A stretch of 64,000 nt of DNA from assembly GCA_963783245.1 (NCBI GenBank), contig CAWAMS010000007.1, forward strand, positions 62,001 to 126,000, read 5' to 3'. Below the pieces are notes generated by a model. That model searched no databases, had not been told where the DNA came from, and saw only the letters and a program-made list of their open reading frames with translations. Positions 51,004 through 63,419 of the stretch are shown here, piece after piece. Numbering within the stretch: position 1 is the first letter of the stretch; each line of letters starts with the position of its first letter. The stretch is from Bog-473 sp963783245. Lineage in GTDB: Bacteria; Actinomycetota; Acidimicrobiia; Acidimicrobiales; RAAP-2. Both the position numbers and the translations under genes were made by a program.

Positions 51004-51402
51004 ATGCTCGCCTACACCTACCCTCTGCTCGACTTGTTCGGGACCATGCTCGGCATTTTCGTCTTCGTCCTGTGGTTCTGGCTTCTCATCATCATCTTCG
51101 GGGATATCTTCCGCAGCCATGACATGGGGGGAGGAGCCAAAACCCTGTGGGTGATCTTCGTCATCATCCTCCCCTTCATCGGGATCTTCACGTACCTGAT
51201 CGCCAGGGGCGGCAAGATGCACGAGCGGGCCGCAAAAGATGCCCAGGCCCAGCAGAGCGCGTTCGACGACTACGTTCGGCAAACCGCCGGAACCTCGGGG
51301 AGCAGCACCGCCGACCAGCTGTCCAAGCTGGCCGACCTGAAGGCCCAAGGGGTCCTGTCGGACGCGGAGTTCGAGGCGCAGAAGGCGAAGCTCCTCGCCT
51401 GA
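51004..51402 (+). CDS. SHOCT domain membrane protein
   Basis: Small envelope protein, 132 residues. The ATG at 51004 has AAGGAGG with seven bases between and gives MLAYTYPLLDLFGTMLGIFV; a longer in-frame start lacks a site. Two membrane helices (near residues 9-34 and 47-66, TLWVIFVIILPFIGIFTYLI) resemble the phospholipase D N-terminal anchor domain. A linker leads to a C-terminal SHOCT domain, DQLSKLADLKAQGVLSDAEF, an oligomerisation motif with unknown partner. Many actinobacteria have this arrangement. Confidence 0.88.
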   Translation: MLAYTYPLLDLFGTMLGIFVFVLWFWLLIIIFGDIFRSHDMGGGAKTLWVIFVIILPFIGIFTYLIARGGKMHERAAKDAQAQQSAFDDYVRQTAGTSGSSTADQLSKLADLKAQGVLSDAEFEAQKAKLLA

Positions 51403-51464
51403 TCAGGTAGCGTCGCGTCGGCTGACAAACGCAGGCGACCCTCCTCGCCCGAGGAGGGTGGAAC

Positions 51465-52118
51465 ATGATCTTCGAACTGCTCCTCATCGCACTGGTCATT
51501 ACGCTTGAGCCAATTCCGCTCACGGCTTTCATCTTGGTCCTGGCGTCCGAGGGCGGGGTCCGCAAGGGAGCGGCGTTCATCTTCGGGTGGCTGCTCTCGT
51601 TGGCGGCTGTCGTGGCGCTGACTGTCGTGGCCACCGGCAACAATCCGCCCAAGCCGAACACCCAACCCTCGCTGGCCGCCCTCGCCCTCAAGATCCTCAT
51701 AGGTCTGGTACTGGTGGTCATCGGCCTCCGGCGCAGGGCCCGGTTGGGGCGCCCGAAGAAACCCAAGAGCCCACCCAAGTGGCAAACGGGCATCGACAAC
51801 ATGTCGCCGTGGGTGGTCATCGGCCTGGGCCCCCTGACCCAACCGTGGGGGCTGGTGGCTGCCGGGGTGGCCACCATCATGGAGGCCAAGCTGAGCTCGT
51901 GGGAGAGCTACATCGGCTTGCTGCTGTTCTGCCTGGTGGCAACCGGTGTCTATCTGGTGATGGAGATCTACGCCGGCTTTCGGGCCGAACGGGCCAAGGT
52001 CATCATGGACGGGGTCAGGACCTGGATCGACACGCACACGGACCAGGTCATCATCATCCTCTCTCTCGGCCTCGGATTCTGGCTGGTTGGGAAGAGCATC
52101 TACCAGCTCGTTGCGTAG
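51465..52118 (+). CDS. GAP family (Sap/LysE-like) membrane protein
   Basis: Related to the mycobacterial peptidoglycolipid/sulfolipid-addressing proteins. The 217 residues have six hydrophobic segments, near residues 2-24, 36-55, 70-86, 110-135, 144-163 and 190-212, and motifs LEPIPLTAFILVLASEGG and KGAAFIFGWLLSL. A Lys/Pro-rich loop (RPKKPKSPPKWQ) lies in the middle. A ribosome site, GAGGAGGG, precedes the ATG. It is convergent with cydB, with 11 bases between their stops. Substrate unknown, perhaps a lipid. Confidence 0.85.
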   Translation: MIFELLLIALVITLEPIPLTAFILVLASEGGVRKGAAFIFGWLLSLAAVVALTVVATGNNPPKPNTQPSLAALALKILIGLVLVVIGLRRRARLGRPKKPKSPPKWQTGIDNMSPWVVIGLGPLTQPWGLVAAGVATIMEAKLSSWESYIGLLLFCLVATGVYLVMEIYAGFRAERAKVIMDGVRTWIDTHTDQVIIILSLGLGFWLVGKSIYQLVA

Positions 52119-52129
52119 GGAGGGCGGGA

Positions 52130-53203
52130 CTAGGGGCGGGAGTTACACGGGCGTGGTCGGGTGTACACCGACGCCGGTGCTGGCGACGGCGCTCTCCGGG
52201 CATGCGGCTCGGGCGGTGGGGTGATGAGTCGCTTGCGGAAGACGTAGATGCCCCACCCCTGGTAGACGAGGACGAACGGGAAGAAGACGATGGCCACCAC
52301 CGACATCACCTTCAGCGTGTACGAGGGGCTGGCGGAGTTGGCCACGGTGAGGTTGTATGCCTTGTTGGTGCTCGACACCATCACGCGGGGGAAGAGGTCG
52401 AAGAAGATCGAGCCGACCACGCTCGCGATGGTCACGGCCGCGCTGGCGAAGGCCCATCCCTCCACGTGTGATTCGGCGAACAACGCGCCGGCGACCACCG
52501 CAACCAATGCCAACGCGTCGATCGGGCTGGGGACGAAGCCCACACCGAGTCCCACGTGGCTCCAGGTCAGCCAGCCGAAGGTGACGATCGCCGCCAGCCA
52601 GCCGAGTCGGCTCGAGACCCGGGCGACGCGGTCGTGCAGTTCGCCCTCGGTCTTGAGCGTCAGGTAGGCCGCGCCCAGGAACAGCGACAACACCGTCAGG
52701 GTGAGGCCGGTGTAGAGGCCGAAGGGAACGAGCAACTGGAAGAAGTTTCCCGTGTAGTTGTGTGCTTTGTCGATGGGCAGCCCGTACAGGAGATCGCCCA
52801 GGGCGGTGCCCAGCAACAGGGGAATGAGGCAGCTCCCGATGGTGAGCGACCAGCGCCACGTGGAGCGCCAGCGCGGGTCGTCGACTTTGCGGTTGAACTC
52901 GAACGACAGGCCACGCACGATCAGAGCGACCAGGACCACCAGCAGTGCGAGGTAGAAGGTGGAGAACATTGTGGCGTACCACGACGGGAAGGCGGCGAAG
53001 ATGGCGGCTCCCGCCACGATCAGCCACACCTCGTTGCCGTCCCAGATGGGACCGATCGAGTTGATGGCGACGCGTCGTTCCTGGTCGTTGTGCCCGACGA
53101 AGGAGTGCAGCATCCCCACCCCGAAGTCGAATCCCTCGAGCACGAAGAACCCCACCCAGAAGATGGCGACGATGATGAACCAGATGTTGTTGAGATGGAG
53201 CAC
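52130..53203 (-). CDS. cydB: Cytochrome bd ubiquinol oxidase subunit II
   Basis: Membrane subunit of the bd-type oxidase, which reduces O2 to water with high affinity and without proton pumping. The 357 residues start NNIWFIIVAIFWVGFFVLEG, followed by DFGVGMLHSFVG and RVAINSIGPIWDGNEVWLI, all typical of CydB. About eight helices follow; the C-terminal 30 residues are Pro/Arg-rich. It sits nine bases downstream of cydA, in one operon. Confidence 0.95.
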   Translation of the reverse strand: MLHLNNIWFIIVAIFWVGFFVLEGFDFGVGMLHSFVGHNDQERRVAINSIGPIWDGNEVWLIVAGAAIFAAFPSWYATMFSTFYLALLVVLVALIVRGLSFEFNRKVDDPRWRSTWRWSLTIGSCLIPLLLGTALGDLLYGLPIDKAHNYTGNFFQLLVPFGLYTGLTLTVLSLFLGAAYLTLKTEGELHDRVARVSSRLGWLAAIVTFGWLTWSHVGLGVGFVPSPIDALALVAVVAGALFAESHVEGWAFASAAVTIASVVGSIFFDLFPRVMVSSTNKAYNLTVANSASPSYTLKVMSVVAIVFFPFVLVYQGWGIYVFRKRLITPPPEPHARRAPSPAPASVYTRPRPCNSRP

Positions 53204-53212
53204 CGTCGTCCC

Positions 53213-54678
<1,466 letters not shown>

Positions 54679-54682
<4 letters not shown>

Positions 54683-55014
54683 CGCATGGGGCTCCAGTCG
54701 TTCAGGGCGCCAGGGCCCAACGGAGAGGGTTGCAGAGAGGGGTGGGCGTGCAGGGCGGCGTCGTCACCCGGCGCGAAGTTGTTTCCGGCGGCTGCGTCGA
54801 CGACCGCGCCAAGGAGCTCGACCACATTGCCCGCTTCGTCATAGGTACCCCGGGGAGAAGGAGTCTCGTCCTGTGCGACTGTACTCACATTCGCGGCGGG
54901 TCGGCCGCATTCTCCAGGCGATGAAGGATCATCCGATGAGGGTGACGAATAGTTCCGCATCGTTTGCGAGGATGACCGTACGTGGCGCCGAGAGAGGCAC
55001 GTCGAAAGCGCCAT
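54679..55014 (-). CDS. Possible small protein upstream of cydA
   Basis: An open frame of up to 111 codons (or 92 from an ATG at about 54957) ends in an ATGA overlap with cydA, a spacing seen between co-translated genes. The translation has GTYDEAGNVVELLGAVVDAA and a Pro-rich C-terminus, with no recognised domain, signal peptide or membrane helix, and no clear ribosome site was found. It may equally be chance in the 363-base gap between cydA and the flavodoxin gene, which should also hold their promoters. No Rex-type operator was seen. Confidence 0.3.
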
Positions 55015-55045
55015 CGAGCGGTCAACAGGAAGAGGGGAGTACGCA

Positions 55046-55707
55046 ATGAGCCCGACGGACGGCCGATCAGTTCTCTTCGCCTATTTCAGTTTCACGAATC
55101 AGACCAAGAAGGTCCTGGATGTGATGGCCGAGGTGCTGCGGGCGAATGATTGCGAGGTCACCTTTGCCTCCATCGGACTCACCGACCCCCGCTACGAGAA
55201 GCGATTCGAATCGTTCCCGTTCAAGAAGCCCTATCGCGAGATGTTCGGTATGATCCCGGTGGAGCTACGCGATCGGCCCGTGGAGATAGAGATCCCCGAA
55301 GCCGTGACGGAGCGGGACTACGACCTGGTGGTCGTCGGGGCCCCCACGTGGTGGCTGTCGACGGACGTGCCGATGCGATCTTTCATGGAGTCGGACGAGG
55401 CGCGGAAGGCTCTGGCCGGAAAGCCGTTCGCCACGGTCATTTGTTGCCGGCGGTACTGGAAACACAACTTCAAGACGCTGCAGCGCAAGGGGAAAGCCTT
55501 GGGTGCCCGCTTCACCGATGGGATTCACTTCACCTATCAGGGCGGTCAGGTGCACTCGTTGTTGTCACTGCTCAGTTACCTCGGGAGCGGCGAGTACCGG
55601 GAGCGCTATCTCGGAGTGAAGAATTCCCCGGACGAACATCCAGGACGCCCAGCTTGACGAGGCCCGCGACCTTCGCGAACGGGTTGCTCACGAGCCTCGC
55701 AGGCTGA
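55046..55707 (+). CDS. Flavodoxin-like protein, C-terminus frameshifted twice
   Basis: FMN-binding fold, probably an electron carrier or NAD(P)H-dependent reductase. The ATG at 55046 has GAGGGGAG upstream; SVLFAYFSFTNQTKKVLDVM is the phosphate-binding loop region, and VVVGAPTWWLSTDVPMRSFM the second FMN loop. As given, the frame stops at 55657 with an odd tail. Dropping one base at 55621-55623 gives the natural VKIPRTNIQDAQLDEARD, and one more at about 55671 restores FANGLLTSLAG and a stop at 55705-55707. The corrected product is about 219 residues. Confidence 0.82.
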
Positions 55708-55745
55708 CATGGCTTCGAATCGCCCGCTACCCAGAGGAGGGCCCC

Positions 55746-58110
55746 GTGGCCAAGTCTGACAACGTCAACCGCTATCTGCTGCCGATTCATGATCGACAGC
55801 ACGTGGGGCTCACCACCTATGACGCGAAGGATCCCGATACCGCCTTCCCGCCGATCACGGAGGTCCATCCGCCCGAAGGCTCACCCAACGTGCTCGATCA
55901 TTCTGTTGGACGACATCGGCTTTGGTGCAGCCTCGACGTTCGGCGGGGCCGTCAACACCCCGACGGCCGACCGCCTGGCCACCCGGGGGCTCAAGCTCAG
56001 CCGGTTCCACACGACCGCCCTGTGTGCGCCGAGCCGTCAGGCGCTCTTGACGGGGCGCAATCACCACACGGCCGGCATGGGGGCGATCCCCGAGGTGGCC
56101 ACTTCGGCTCCCGGCTACAGCTCCATCCGGCCCTTGACGACCGCTCCACTGGCCCAGATTCTCAAGCTCAACGGGTATTCAACCGCCCAGTTCGGCAAGT
56201 GCCACGAGGTCCCGGTCTGGAAGACCAGCCCCATGGGGCCCTTCGACCAGTGGCCTTCGCAGAGCGGCTTCGATTACTTCTACGGCTTTATCGGCGGGGA
56301 GACCAACCAGTACTACCCCGCTCTGTTTGAGGGCACGACACCCATAGAGCCACCGAAGACCCCGGCGCAGGGGTACCACCTGAGCGAGGATCTCGCCGAT
56401 CGGGCCATCACCTGGGTGCGCCAGCAACGGTCCCTCATGACCGACCGCCCGTTCTTCGCCTACTTCGCCCCCGGGGCGACGCATGCCCCGCACCACGCTC
56501 CGGCCGAGTGGTCGGACAAATACAAAGGCCGCTTTGACGGTGGCTGGGATGCACTGCGTGAAGAGGTGTTCGCTCGCCAGAAGAGCCTCGGGGTCATCCC
56601 CGAGGATGCCGAACTGACCGCGCGCCCGACCGACATCGAGGCCTGGGAGGACGTCCCTGATGTGCTCAAGCCCGTCCTCGCCCGGCAGATGGAGATTTAC
56701 GCCGGCTATCTCGAGCACGTCGATTTCCACGTCGGCCGTCTCATCGACACCCTCGAAGAGCTCGGCGTCCTCGACGACACGCTGATCTTCTACATGATCG
56801 GTGACAACGGGGCGAGTGCGGAAGGCACCCCCAACGGCACGTTCAACGAGATGCTCTCGCTCAACGGGGCCGCCGCCTTCGAGACCCCGGAGTTCCTGGC
56901 CGCCCACATCGATGAGTTCGGCACCCCGGCCGCCTATAACCACTACGCGGTCGGGTGGGCCCACGCCATGTGCACCCCGTACCAGTGGACCAAGCAGGTG
57001 GCCTCCCACTTCGGGGGGACCCGCAACGGCACGGTGGTCCATTGGCCGAACGGCTTCGAGGCCAAAGGCGAGGTCCGGCAGCAGTTCCACCACATCATCG
57101 ACGTCGCCGCCACCATCCTCGACGTGCTGAAGATCCCAGAGCCCGCCTTCGTGAACGGGGTCGAGCAGCTCCCGCTCCACGGAGTCTCGATGGCCTACCT
57201 CTTTGACGATGCCGAGGCGGCCGATCGTCGTGAGACGCAGTACTTCGAAATGGTCTGCAACCGCGGGGTGTACCACAAGGGCTGGATGGCGGTCACCCGC
57301 CATTCCATCCCCTGGCTCTTCGGGGCCACCCTCCCCGCCCTCGACGACGATGTCTGGGAGCTCTACGACATCGACCATGACTGGACGCAGTCCCATGACC
57401 TGGCGGCCGAGCAGCCCGAAAAGCTGGCCGAGCTCCAACGCCTCTTCCTCATCGAAGCGGTGAAGTACAACGTGCTTCCCCTGGACGACAGGAGGATCGA
57501 GCGGTTCAACTCAGAGATCGCCGGCCGTCCGGAGTTGGCCACGGGCCCGTCCCAAATGCTCTTCGGTGGCATGTCCCGGGTGACCGAGAACACGGTCCTC
57601 AACATGAAGAACAAGTCCTACGCCATCACAGCCGAAGTGGCCGTCACCGACGAGCGAGCCAACGGGGTCATCGCGGCGCAAGGGGGAGCCTTCGGAGGCT
57701 GGTCCCTCTACCTGGTCGACGGTGTGCCGACCCACTGCTACAACCTTCTGGGGCTTGCACTCGTCAAGGCCACCGGAACGGAGGCACTCCCCGCCGGCAC
57801 CCACCAGATCCGGGTGGAATTCGCCTACGACGGCGACGGACTGGCCAAGGGTGGAGACACCACCCTCTTCGTCAATGGGCAACAGGTTGCCACGGCGCGC
57901 CAGGAGGCCAGCATTCCCATGCTCTTCTCCGGCGACGAGACTCTCGACATCGGTGGTGATCACGCCACGTCGGTCAGCGATGACTACACGCCCGAGACCA
58001 GTCGCTTCACCGGAAGCGTGCACTGGGTGCAGCTCGATCAGGGGGTCGACGACCAGTCACACCTCATCTCCCCCGAGGACCGCATGAAGGTCGCCATGGT
58101 GCGGCAATGA
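55746..58110 (+). pseudogene. Arylsulfatase, frameshifted near the 5' end
   Basis: Large sulfatase of the AslA-type fold. The GTG at 55746 has GAGGAGG upstream and starts with LLPIHDRQHVGLTTYDAKDP, as in other arylsulfatases. One extra base at about 55896 must be skipped to join PNVL to IILLDDIGFGAAS. The catalytic motif is LCAPSRQALLTGRNHH, with Cys in the C-x-P-S-R pattern that is converted to formylglycine by a separate enzyme not seen here. DNGASAEG and the long C-terminal domain follow. About 787 residues after correction. Its 3' end overlaps the convergent cydC by 54 bases. Confidence 0.9.
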
Positions 58111-59898
58111 ACTGAATCGTCCGACTGACGGGAGCATCGTCACGACCGACGTTTCTTGCGAGGCGAGGTGCCGCGCCTCCTCCCACCAGAGGCCCGCATA
58201 CCGCCCGCCCCGGAGGAGGAGCTCGTCGTGGGTTCCCCGCTCGACCACCCGGCCCCCATCCATCACCAACACTTCGTCCACGCTCTCGAGACCGGCGAGC
58301 CTGTGGGAGATGAGGACGAGCGAGCGGTCATCGGTGACCGTCAGCAGGTCCGCGGTGAGCGAGTCCGCCGCCGCGACGTCGAGGTGCTCGGCCGGCTCGT
58401 CGAGCACGACGAGCGCGAAGTCGGCCAGCAGGGCCCGCGCCACGGCGACCCGCTTGCGCTGCCCGCCCGAGAGCCGTGCGCCGTGCCGGCCGACCTCGGT
58501 CTCCAGGCCGTCGGGGAGGCCGGCCACCCAGCCGGCCAGTCCCACCCGGTCGAGGACACTGCGCAGGTCGGCCTCGGAGGCGTCACGCCGACCGATCCGC
58601 AGGTTCTCGGACAGGGTTGTGTCGAAGAGATAGTCGTCCTGCCCGATGAGACCCACGACCGTCCGCAGGTCGTCGCCGGCCAGGCGATCGAGGGGGACGC
58701 CGTCGAGGGAGACCGTTCCGGACTCGTAGGCCAAGAACCGCACCAGCACCGCGGCCAGCGTCGACTTCCCGGACCCGCTGGCGCCCACAATGGCGACACG
58801 TCGGCGCGGAACGAGTGAGAGGTCGATACCTTGCAGTGCAGATTCGGGTGCGCCCGGGTAGCGCGCCCACACCGCCCGGGCCTGCAGGTCGTAGGGGCTG
58901 TCGGGCAGTGTCTCGGGCGGCTGCGGCTCGGGGACGGGCACGGTGGCGTCGGTCACCTCGAAGACCCGCGCCGCGGCCTGGCGTACGCGTTGGAGGGCTT
59001 GCGTGGCGACGGGCAGGCCGACGACGAGTTCGAAGGCCGCCAAAGGGATGAGCGTGATGACCGCCAGTTCGGTCGGGTCCAGGCGGCCGGACACGACAGC
59101 GGGGATCCCGACGAGCAGGCAACCCCAGCAGGCCAGCCCGGCCAGCAAGGTGGTCAGTGCGAGGCCGATGCCCGCCGTCCCGGCCGACGCGGCGCCGATG
59201 GCGGTGAGCTCACGGTCATGCTCTTGGACCGTTCGGAGTTGGGCCTCGGTGGCACCGAAGGCCACGAGCTCCGCGGCACCCTCGGTCAGGTCGACGATCG
59301 CCGCTGCCAGATCACCCCGTACGCGCGCGAACCTCGTTTCTTTGCGCTGCGCCAGCTTCCCCGTCAGCCAGGGGACGACCGTGCCGGCCAGTACGAGGGC
59401 GCCGGCCAGGATCAGGCCGGCGGCGGGAAGCATCCACCACATGAGAGCCACCGTCAGCGCCCCCACCAGCAGGGCGATGGCGAAGGGGGGGATGACCCGG
59501 ATGGCCAGGTCCTGTAACGAGTCGACATCTCCGACCACCCGGGCGAGAAGGTCGCCGCGCCGGAAGGCGGGCAGTCCGGCCGGCGCCAACTGCTCGAGCC
59601 GTTTGTAGACCTTCACCCGCCGGTCGGCGAGGAGCCGGAAAGCGGCGTCATGTCCGACCAGTCGCTCCTCGTAGCGGAAGAAGCCCCGCGACAGCCCGAA
59701 GAACTGCACCCCGACGATGGCGACCGCGAGATGGGACTCGTTGGGATGCTGGGCCGCTCTCGAGATCAGCCACGCCGCGGTGCCGATCAGCCCGATATCG
59801 GCCGCGATGGCACCCGCCCCGAGGAGTGCGGCGAGCGCCAGACGGCGGCCGGCCGGGCGGGCGATGCCCAGGGTGCGGCCCAACGGCGCGATCTCCAC
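58057..59898 (-). CDS. cydC: CydC-type thiol ABC exporter subunit
   Basis: Half of the CydDC heterodimer, which exports cysteine and glutathione and is needed for cytochrome bd assembly. The 613 residues have a six-helix membrane domain (for example RGDLLARVVGDVDSLQDLAI) and an ATPase domain with Walker A GASGSGKSTLAAV near 360-372, the signature LSGGQRKRVAVARALL and Walker B LVVLDEPAEHLDV. A GTG at 59898 starts it, 31 bases after cydD. The last 45 residues extend beyond the usual end and overlap the sulfatase gene on the other strand. Confidence 0.93.
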   Translation of the reverse strand: MEIAPLGRTLGIARPAGRRLALAALLGAGAIAADIGLIGTAAWLISRAAQHPNESHLAVAIVGVQFFGLSRGFFRYEERLVGHDAAFRLLADRRVKVYKRLEQLAPAGLPAFRRGDLLARVVGDVDSLQDLAIRVIPPFAIALLVGALTVALMWWMLPAAGLILAGALVLAGTVVPWLTGKLAQRKETRFARVRGDLAAAIVDLTEGAAELVAFGATEAQLRTVQEHDRELTAIGAASAGTAGIGLALTTLLAGLACWGCLLVGIPAVVSGRLDPTELAVITLIPLAAFELVVGLPVATQALQRVRQAAARVFEVTDATVPVPEPQPPETLPDSPYDLQARAVWARYPGAPESALQGIDLSLVPRRRVAIVGASGSGKSTLAAVLVRFLAYESGTVSLDGVPLDRLAGDDLRTVVGLIGQDDYLFDTTLSENLRIGRRDASEADLRSVLDRVGLAGWVAGLPDGLETEVGRHGARLSGGQRKRVAVARALLADFALVVLDEPAEHLDVAAADSLTADLLTVTDDRSLVLISHRLAGLESVDEVLVMDGGRVVERGTHDELLLRGGRYAGLWWEEARHLASQETSVVTMLPSVGRFSSLPHHGDLHAVLGGDEV

Positions 59899-59929
59899 GA
59901 CGTCGGGTCTGGGTGCGCAGGACGGACAT

Positions 59930-61682
59930 TCAGGATGCCGCCGTCACGGCCGGCTCGAGGTGGACGATCCGATCGGCCAGCGCCAACAGGGATGGTCGGT
60001 GCGCCACGAGCACCACGGTCCGGCCCGTCATCAGCCGGCGCGCCGCGGTCAGGACGTTCTCTTCGGTCCGGCCGTCGAGATTGGCGGTCGGCTCGTCGAG
60101 GAGGAGGAGGGGAGCGTCGCGGACGAAGGCGCGGGCCAGGGCGACGCGTTGCCGTTCGCCCACCGACAGACCGGACCCCTCGTGGCCGAGGATCGTGTCG
60201 GCGCCCATGGGAAGTCGCGCCACCACGTCTTCGAGCTCCGCTTCCGCGATGGCCGCGCGCACGGCGTCGTCACTGGCGTCGGGACGGCCGAGGCGAACGT
60301 TCTCGGCAATCGACCGGGCGAACAGGTGCGGGCGTTGGGGGACCCAGCCCACATGGGCCCTCCAGGCATCGGGGTCGAGGGCGGCCAGCCCGCTGTCGCC
60401 GACCAAGATGGATCCGCTCGGTCGGCGCGACCAAGCAGAGCAGCACGCCGAGCAACGTCGATTTCCCGCAGCCGCTGGGCCCGGCCACGGCCACGACCTC
60501 CCCGGGATGCACCTCGAAGCTCACCGCCCCGAGCGCGGGATGTGGCCGCCCGGGATACACGACTTCCAGGCCTTCGACCCGGAGCGTGGACCGTGACAGG
60601 TCGGGAACATCGCGGCGGGTCCCGCGGGGGGAATCGGTCGCTCGAGGACCTCGAAGATGTCCTCGGCTGCCTTCATGCCTTCGGCGCTGGCGTGATAGTT
60701 GGCGCCGAGGAGACGCAGGGGCAGGTAGGCCTCGGGGGCGAGGATCAGCACGAAGAGGGCGGTGGCCAGGCTCAGGTGGCCGCCGAGCAGCCGGAGCCCG
60801 ACCGCCACCGCGACGAGGGCAACCGAAATGGTGGCCAGCAGTTCGAGAATGAGCGAGGAGAGGAATGCCACTTTGAGCGTGGCCATCGTCGCGGTGCGGT
60901 AGTGATCGGTGATGTCGCGGATGGCCGCGACCTGCGCCTTGGCCCGCCCGAAGACCTTGAGGGTGGGGAGGCCGGCGACGACGTCGAGGAAGTGCCCGGC
61001 CAGGCGTTGGAGCAGCCTCATCTGACGCGCCATCCGAACCTTGGTCGAGGCCCCGACGAGCGACATGAACAGCGGGATCAGGGGGATGGTGACGGCGATG
61101 ATCACGGCCGAGATCCAGTCCGCGCCGAGCGCCACGACGACGACCGTGACCGGGACGATGACCGCGAGGAACAGTTGGGGAAGGTAGCGGGCGAAATAGC
61201 TGTCGAGCGCGTCGATCCCAACAGTGGCAAGGACGACCAGGCTCCCGGACCGCTCGCGCTCGATCGCCCGCCGGGCCGAGACGTGCGACCTGCTCCACCA
61301 GCGCCTCGCGCAGGTCCGATTTGGCCGACGCCGACGCGCGATCGGCCGTCCGCTCGGTGAGCCATCCCAGTGCCGCCCGACCGAGGATCACCACGAAGAG
61401 AACGAACACCCGCCCGTCCACCCGTGAGAGTCCCTTGTGATGGACCACGACATCGGCGATCGTCGTTGCGATGAGCCAGGCTTGTGCCACCACCAGAAAT
61501 GCAGTGATGCCGCCCAACAGTACGGCGACTACGAGGTAGCGACGGGTGCCACGCGTGTAGCGCAGCAGCCGCGGATCGATGGGTGCGGACCGTCGTGTGG
61601 CCGCCCGGTTCAGGAATGCGCTCGGGGTGGCCGGCGGTGCCTCGTCGGACGTCTGTGGATCGGATCCGCTCACATTTTCCAC
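59930..61682 (-). pseudogene. cydD: CydD-type thiol ABC exporter subunit, three frameshifts
   Basis: The partner of CydC. The first frame (GTG at 61682) covers LLRYTRGTRRYLVVAVLLGG and RASASAKSDLREALVEQVAR. An extra base at about 61274 leads to RRAIERERSGSLVVLATVGI through the membrane domain. A base is lost in a run of six G at 60626-60631, then Walker A GPSGCGKSTLLGV is read. Another extra base at about 60419 gives SILVGDSGLAALDPDAW, the signature LSVGERQRVALARAF and LLLLDEPTANLDG. Corrected length is about 583 residues, normal for CydD. The gene lies 31 bases upstream of cydC. Confidence 0.9.
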
Positions 61683-61799
61683 CCGGGACTGACTCTGCTC
61701 GAGAACGGTAGTACACCTCGCTGCGTCACCCCGATGACGTCTCGTGCGTCGTGCGCGCGCAAGGTGTGTGCTTCTGCCACCCGGGGACGAGCAGCGTGC

Positions 61800-63270
61800 T
61801 CAGAGGCCGGACGTCACCTCAATCCGCCCTTCTTTCTGTGCGACCTGCAGTGCGGCGTGGTCGCGGTCGTTGAGATCGGCGTAGGCACTGGCGAAGTCGG
61901 CGATGGCTTGGTCGAACGTGTCCTTACGTCCGAGGTAGGACGCGATCGCCACCCTGTCCCCGGAGCGGGCATGTGCCCGCGCCAGCGTCCACCCGCACAG
62001 CCGGCCGTAGATCGTCATGCCTGTGGGCTGCATCGTTGCGGGATCGAGCGAACCTTTCCAATCTCTCAGCTGTCGTACGTAGTAGTCACGGACACCGCCG
62101 TCCCAACCCTTGGTCCGTTCCCAGCCGAGGAAGATGTCACCCACCGCCTGCATGAGGTGCTGGCCCGCCACCACCCTCTGCCCGTGGTTGGAGTAGAGGC
62201 TCGCTCCCGCGAATTCCTCGAGCACCGACGCCTGTGCTTCCTTGGCCTGCAAGAACATCGGGTCACCGCTGTCGATGCCCTCCATGAGCAGGATCCACGC
62301 CCTGGTGCCGACGCTGCCGACCCCGACCACCTTGCGCGCCATATCCACCAACCGGTACTGCTCCAACAGGTGGCTCCGGTCAGATTGCAGCGTCCGCCGG
62401 TACGCCTGCAGGAGACCCTCCAGTTGCGCGAACACCTCGGACGCATCGGCGTCGGGGAGGAGTTCGCGTACAGGAACGATCAACGGGGGGTCGCTGACGA
62501 TCCGCGGTCGGCCGTCCACGACCGTCGCCAGCTTCTCGAATGCCTGTGAGCTGTCCTTGGTGCGCGCCTTGGCGAGAGCGGCCTCGGTCAGCTTGGCTCG
62601 ATCGGGCGCAGAGGAGAGCCGAGATCGAAGCCATCTCCGCATCCATGTCCAGGTGGGCGTACCACACGGCGAGATTCGATTGCGTCGCAAACGTTCGCAT
62701 CGCCTCCCGATAAGAGGCGGCGGCGGCCAACGCCATGCTGCGGCGCTGCTTGGACTTGAACCCGTTCTCGCGTCCAGCGATCTCCAGACTGGCGACGAGT
62801 CGCTTGATGTCCCACTCGAATGGCCCCGGAGCCGTCTCGTCGAAGTCGTTGGCATCGAAGATCAAGTGGCGCTCCGGAGAGCCGAAGACGCCGAAGTTGC
62901 TCATGTGCGCATCACCGCAGAGCTGCGCACGTAACCCCGAATTGGGCGTCCCGGCCAGGTCCGACGCCATCACCAGCGCCGCGCCGCGATAGAAGGTGAA
63001 CGGCGACACCAGCATGCGCCCGTAGCGGATGGGGACCAACTCGGGTACGCGGGTCGTCGCCTGGCGCTCGAGGAGCTCGACAGGATCGGGTCGTAACTCC
63101 GTAGGGGCCAGCAAGGCGTGGGACTCCAGTGGGACCTCACGCCGCGCCGCCTTGCCCCGTGCCTCACGCTCGGCCCGGGTGGGCGGAGGGCCGGTCGGCA
63201 CCACGGGGGTCCGCTGCTGATCGGGGTCCGCCACGTCGACCGCCACGAGTCCGGGCAGATCGTCTGCCAT
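61800..63270 (-). pseudogene. DUF2252 family protein, frameshifted
   Basis: Uncharacterised family with kinase-like motifs. The ATG at 63270 has GAGGAGG eight bases upstream. The first frame has RYGRMLVSPFTFYRGAAL, the catalytic-loop-like LCGDAHMSNFGVFG and IFDANDFDETAPGPFEWDIK. One extra base at about 62619 joins it to RLSSAPDRAKLTEAALAK and the C-terminal part with WERTKGWDGGVRDYYVRQLR, and the end at 61800. Corrected length is about 490 residues, the family norm. Phosphotransfer activity is suggested by the fold family only. Confidence 0.86.
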
Positions 63271-63419
63271 AGCACCATCCTCCTCATCAGTGGCCCGACG
63301 GCCCACATCGCTGAGACAGGCTAGTGCGGGTTTTTCGGGAGGGCTCTGGGCGGCAGGGCCAGGACCCGGTGGGGCGACGCCCAATCTATGATCCCCAAGT
63401 CGATGAACGGATCAGCCCG

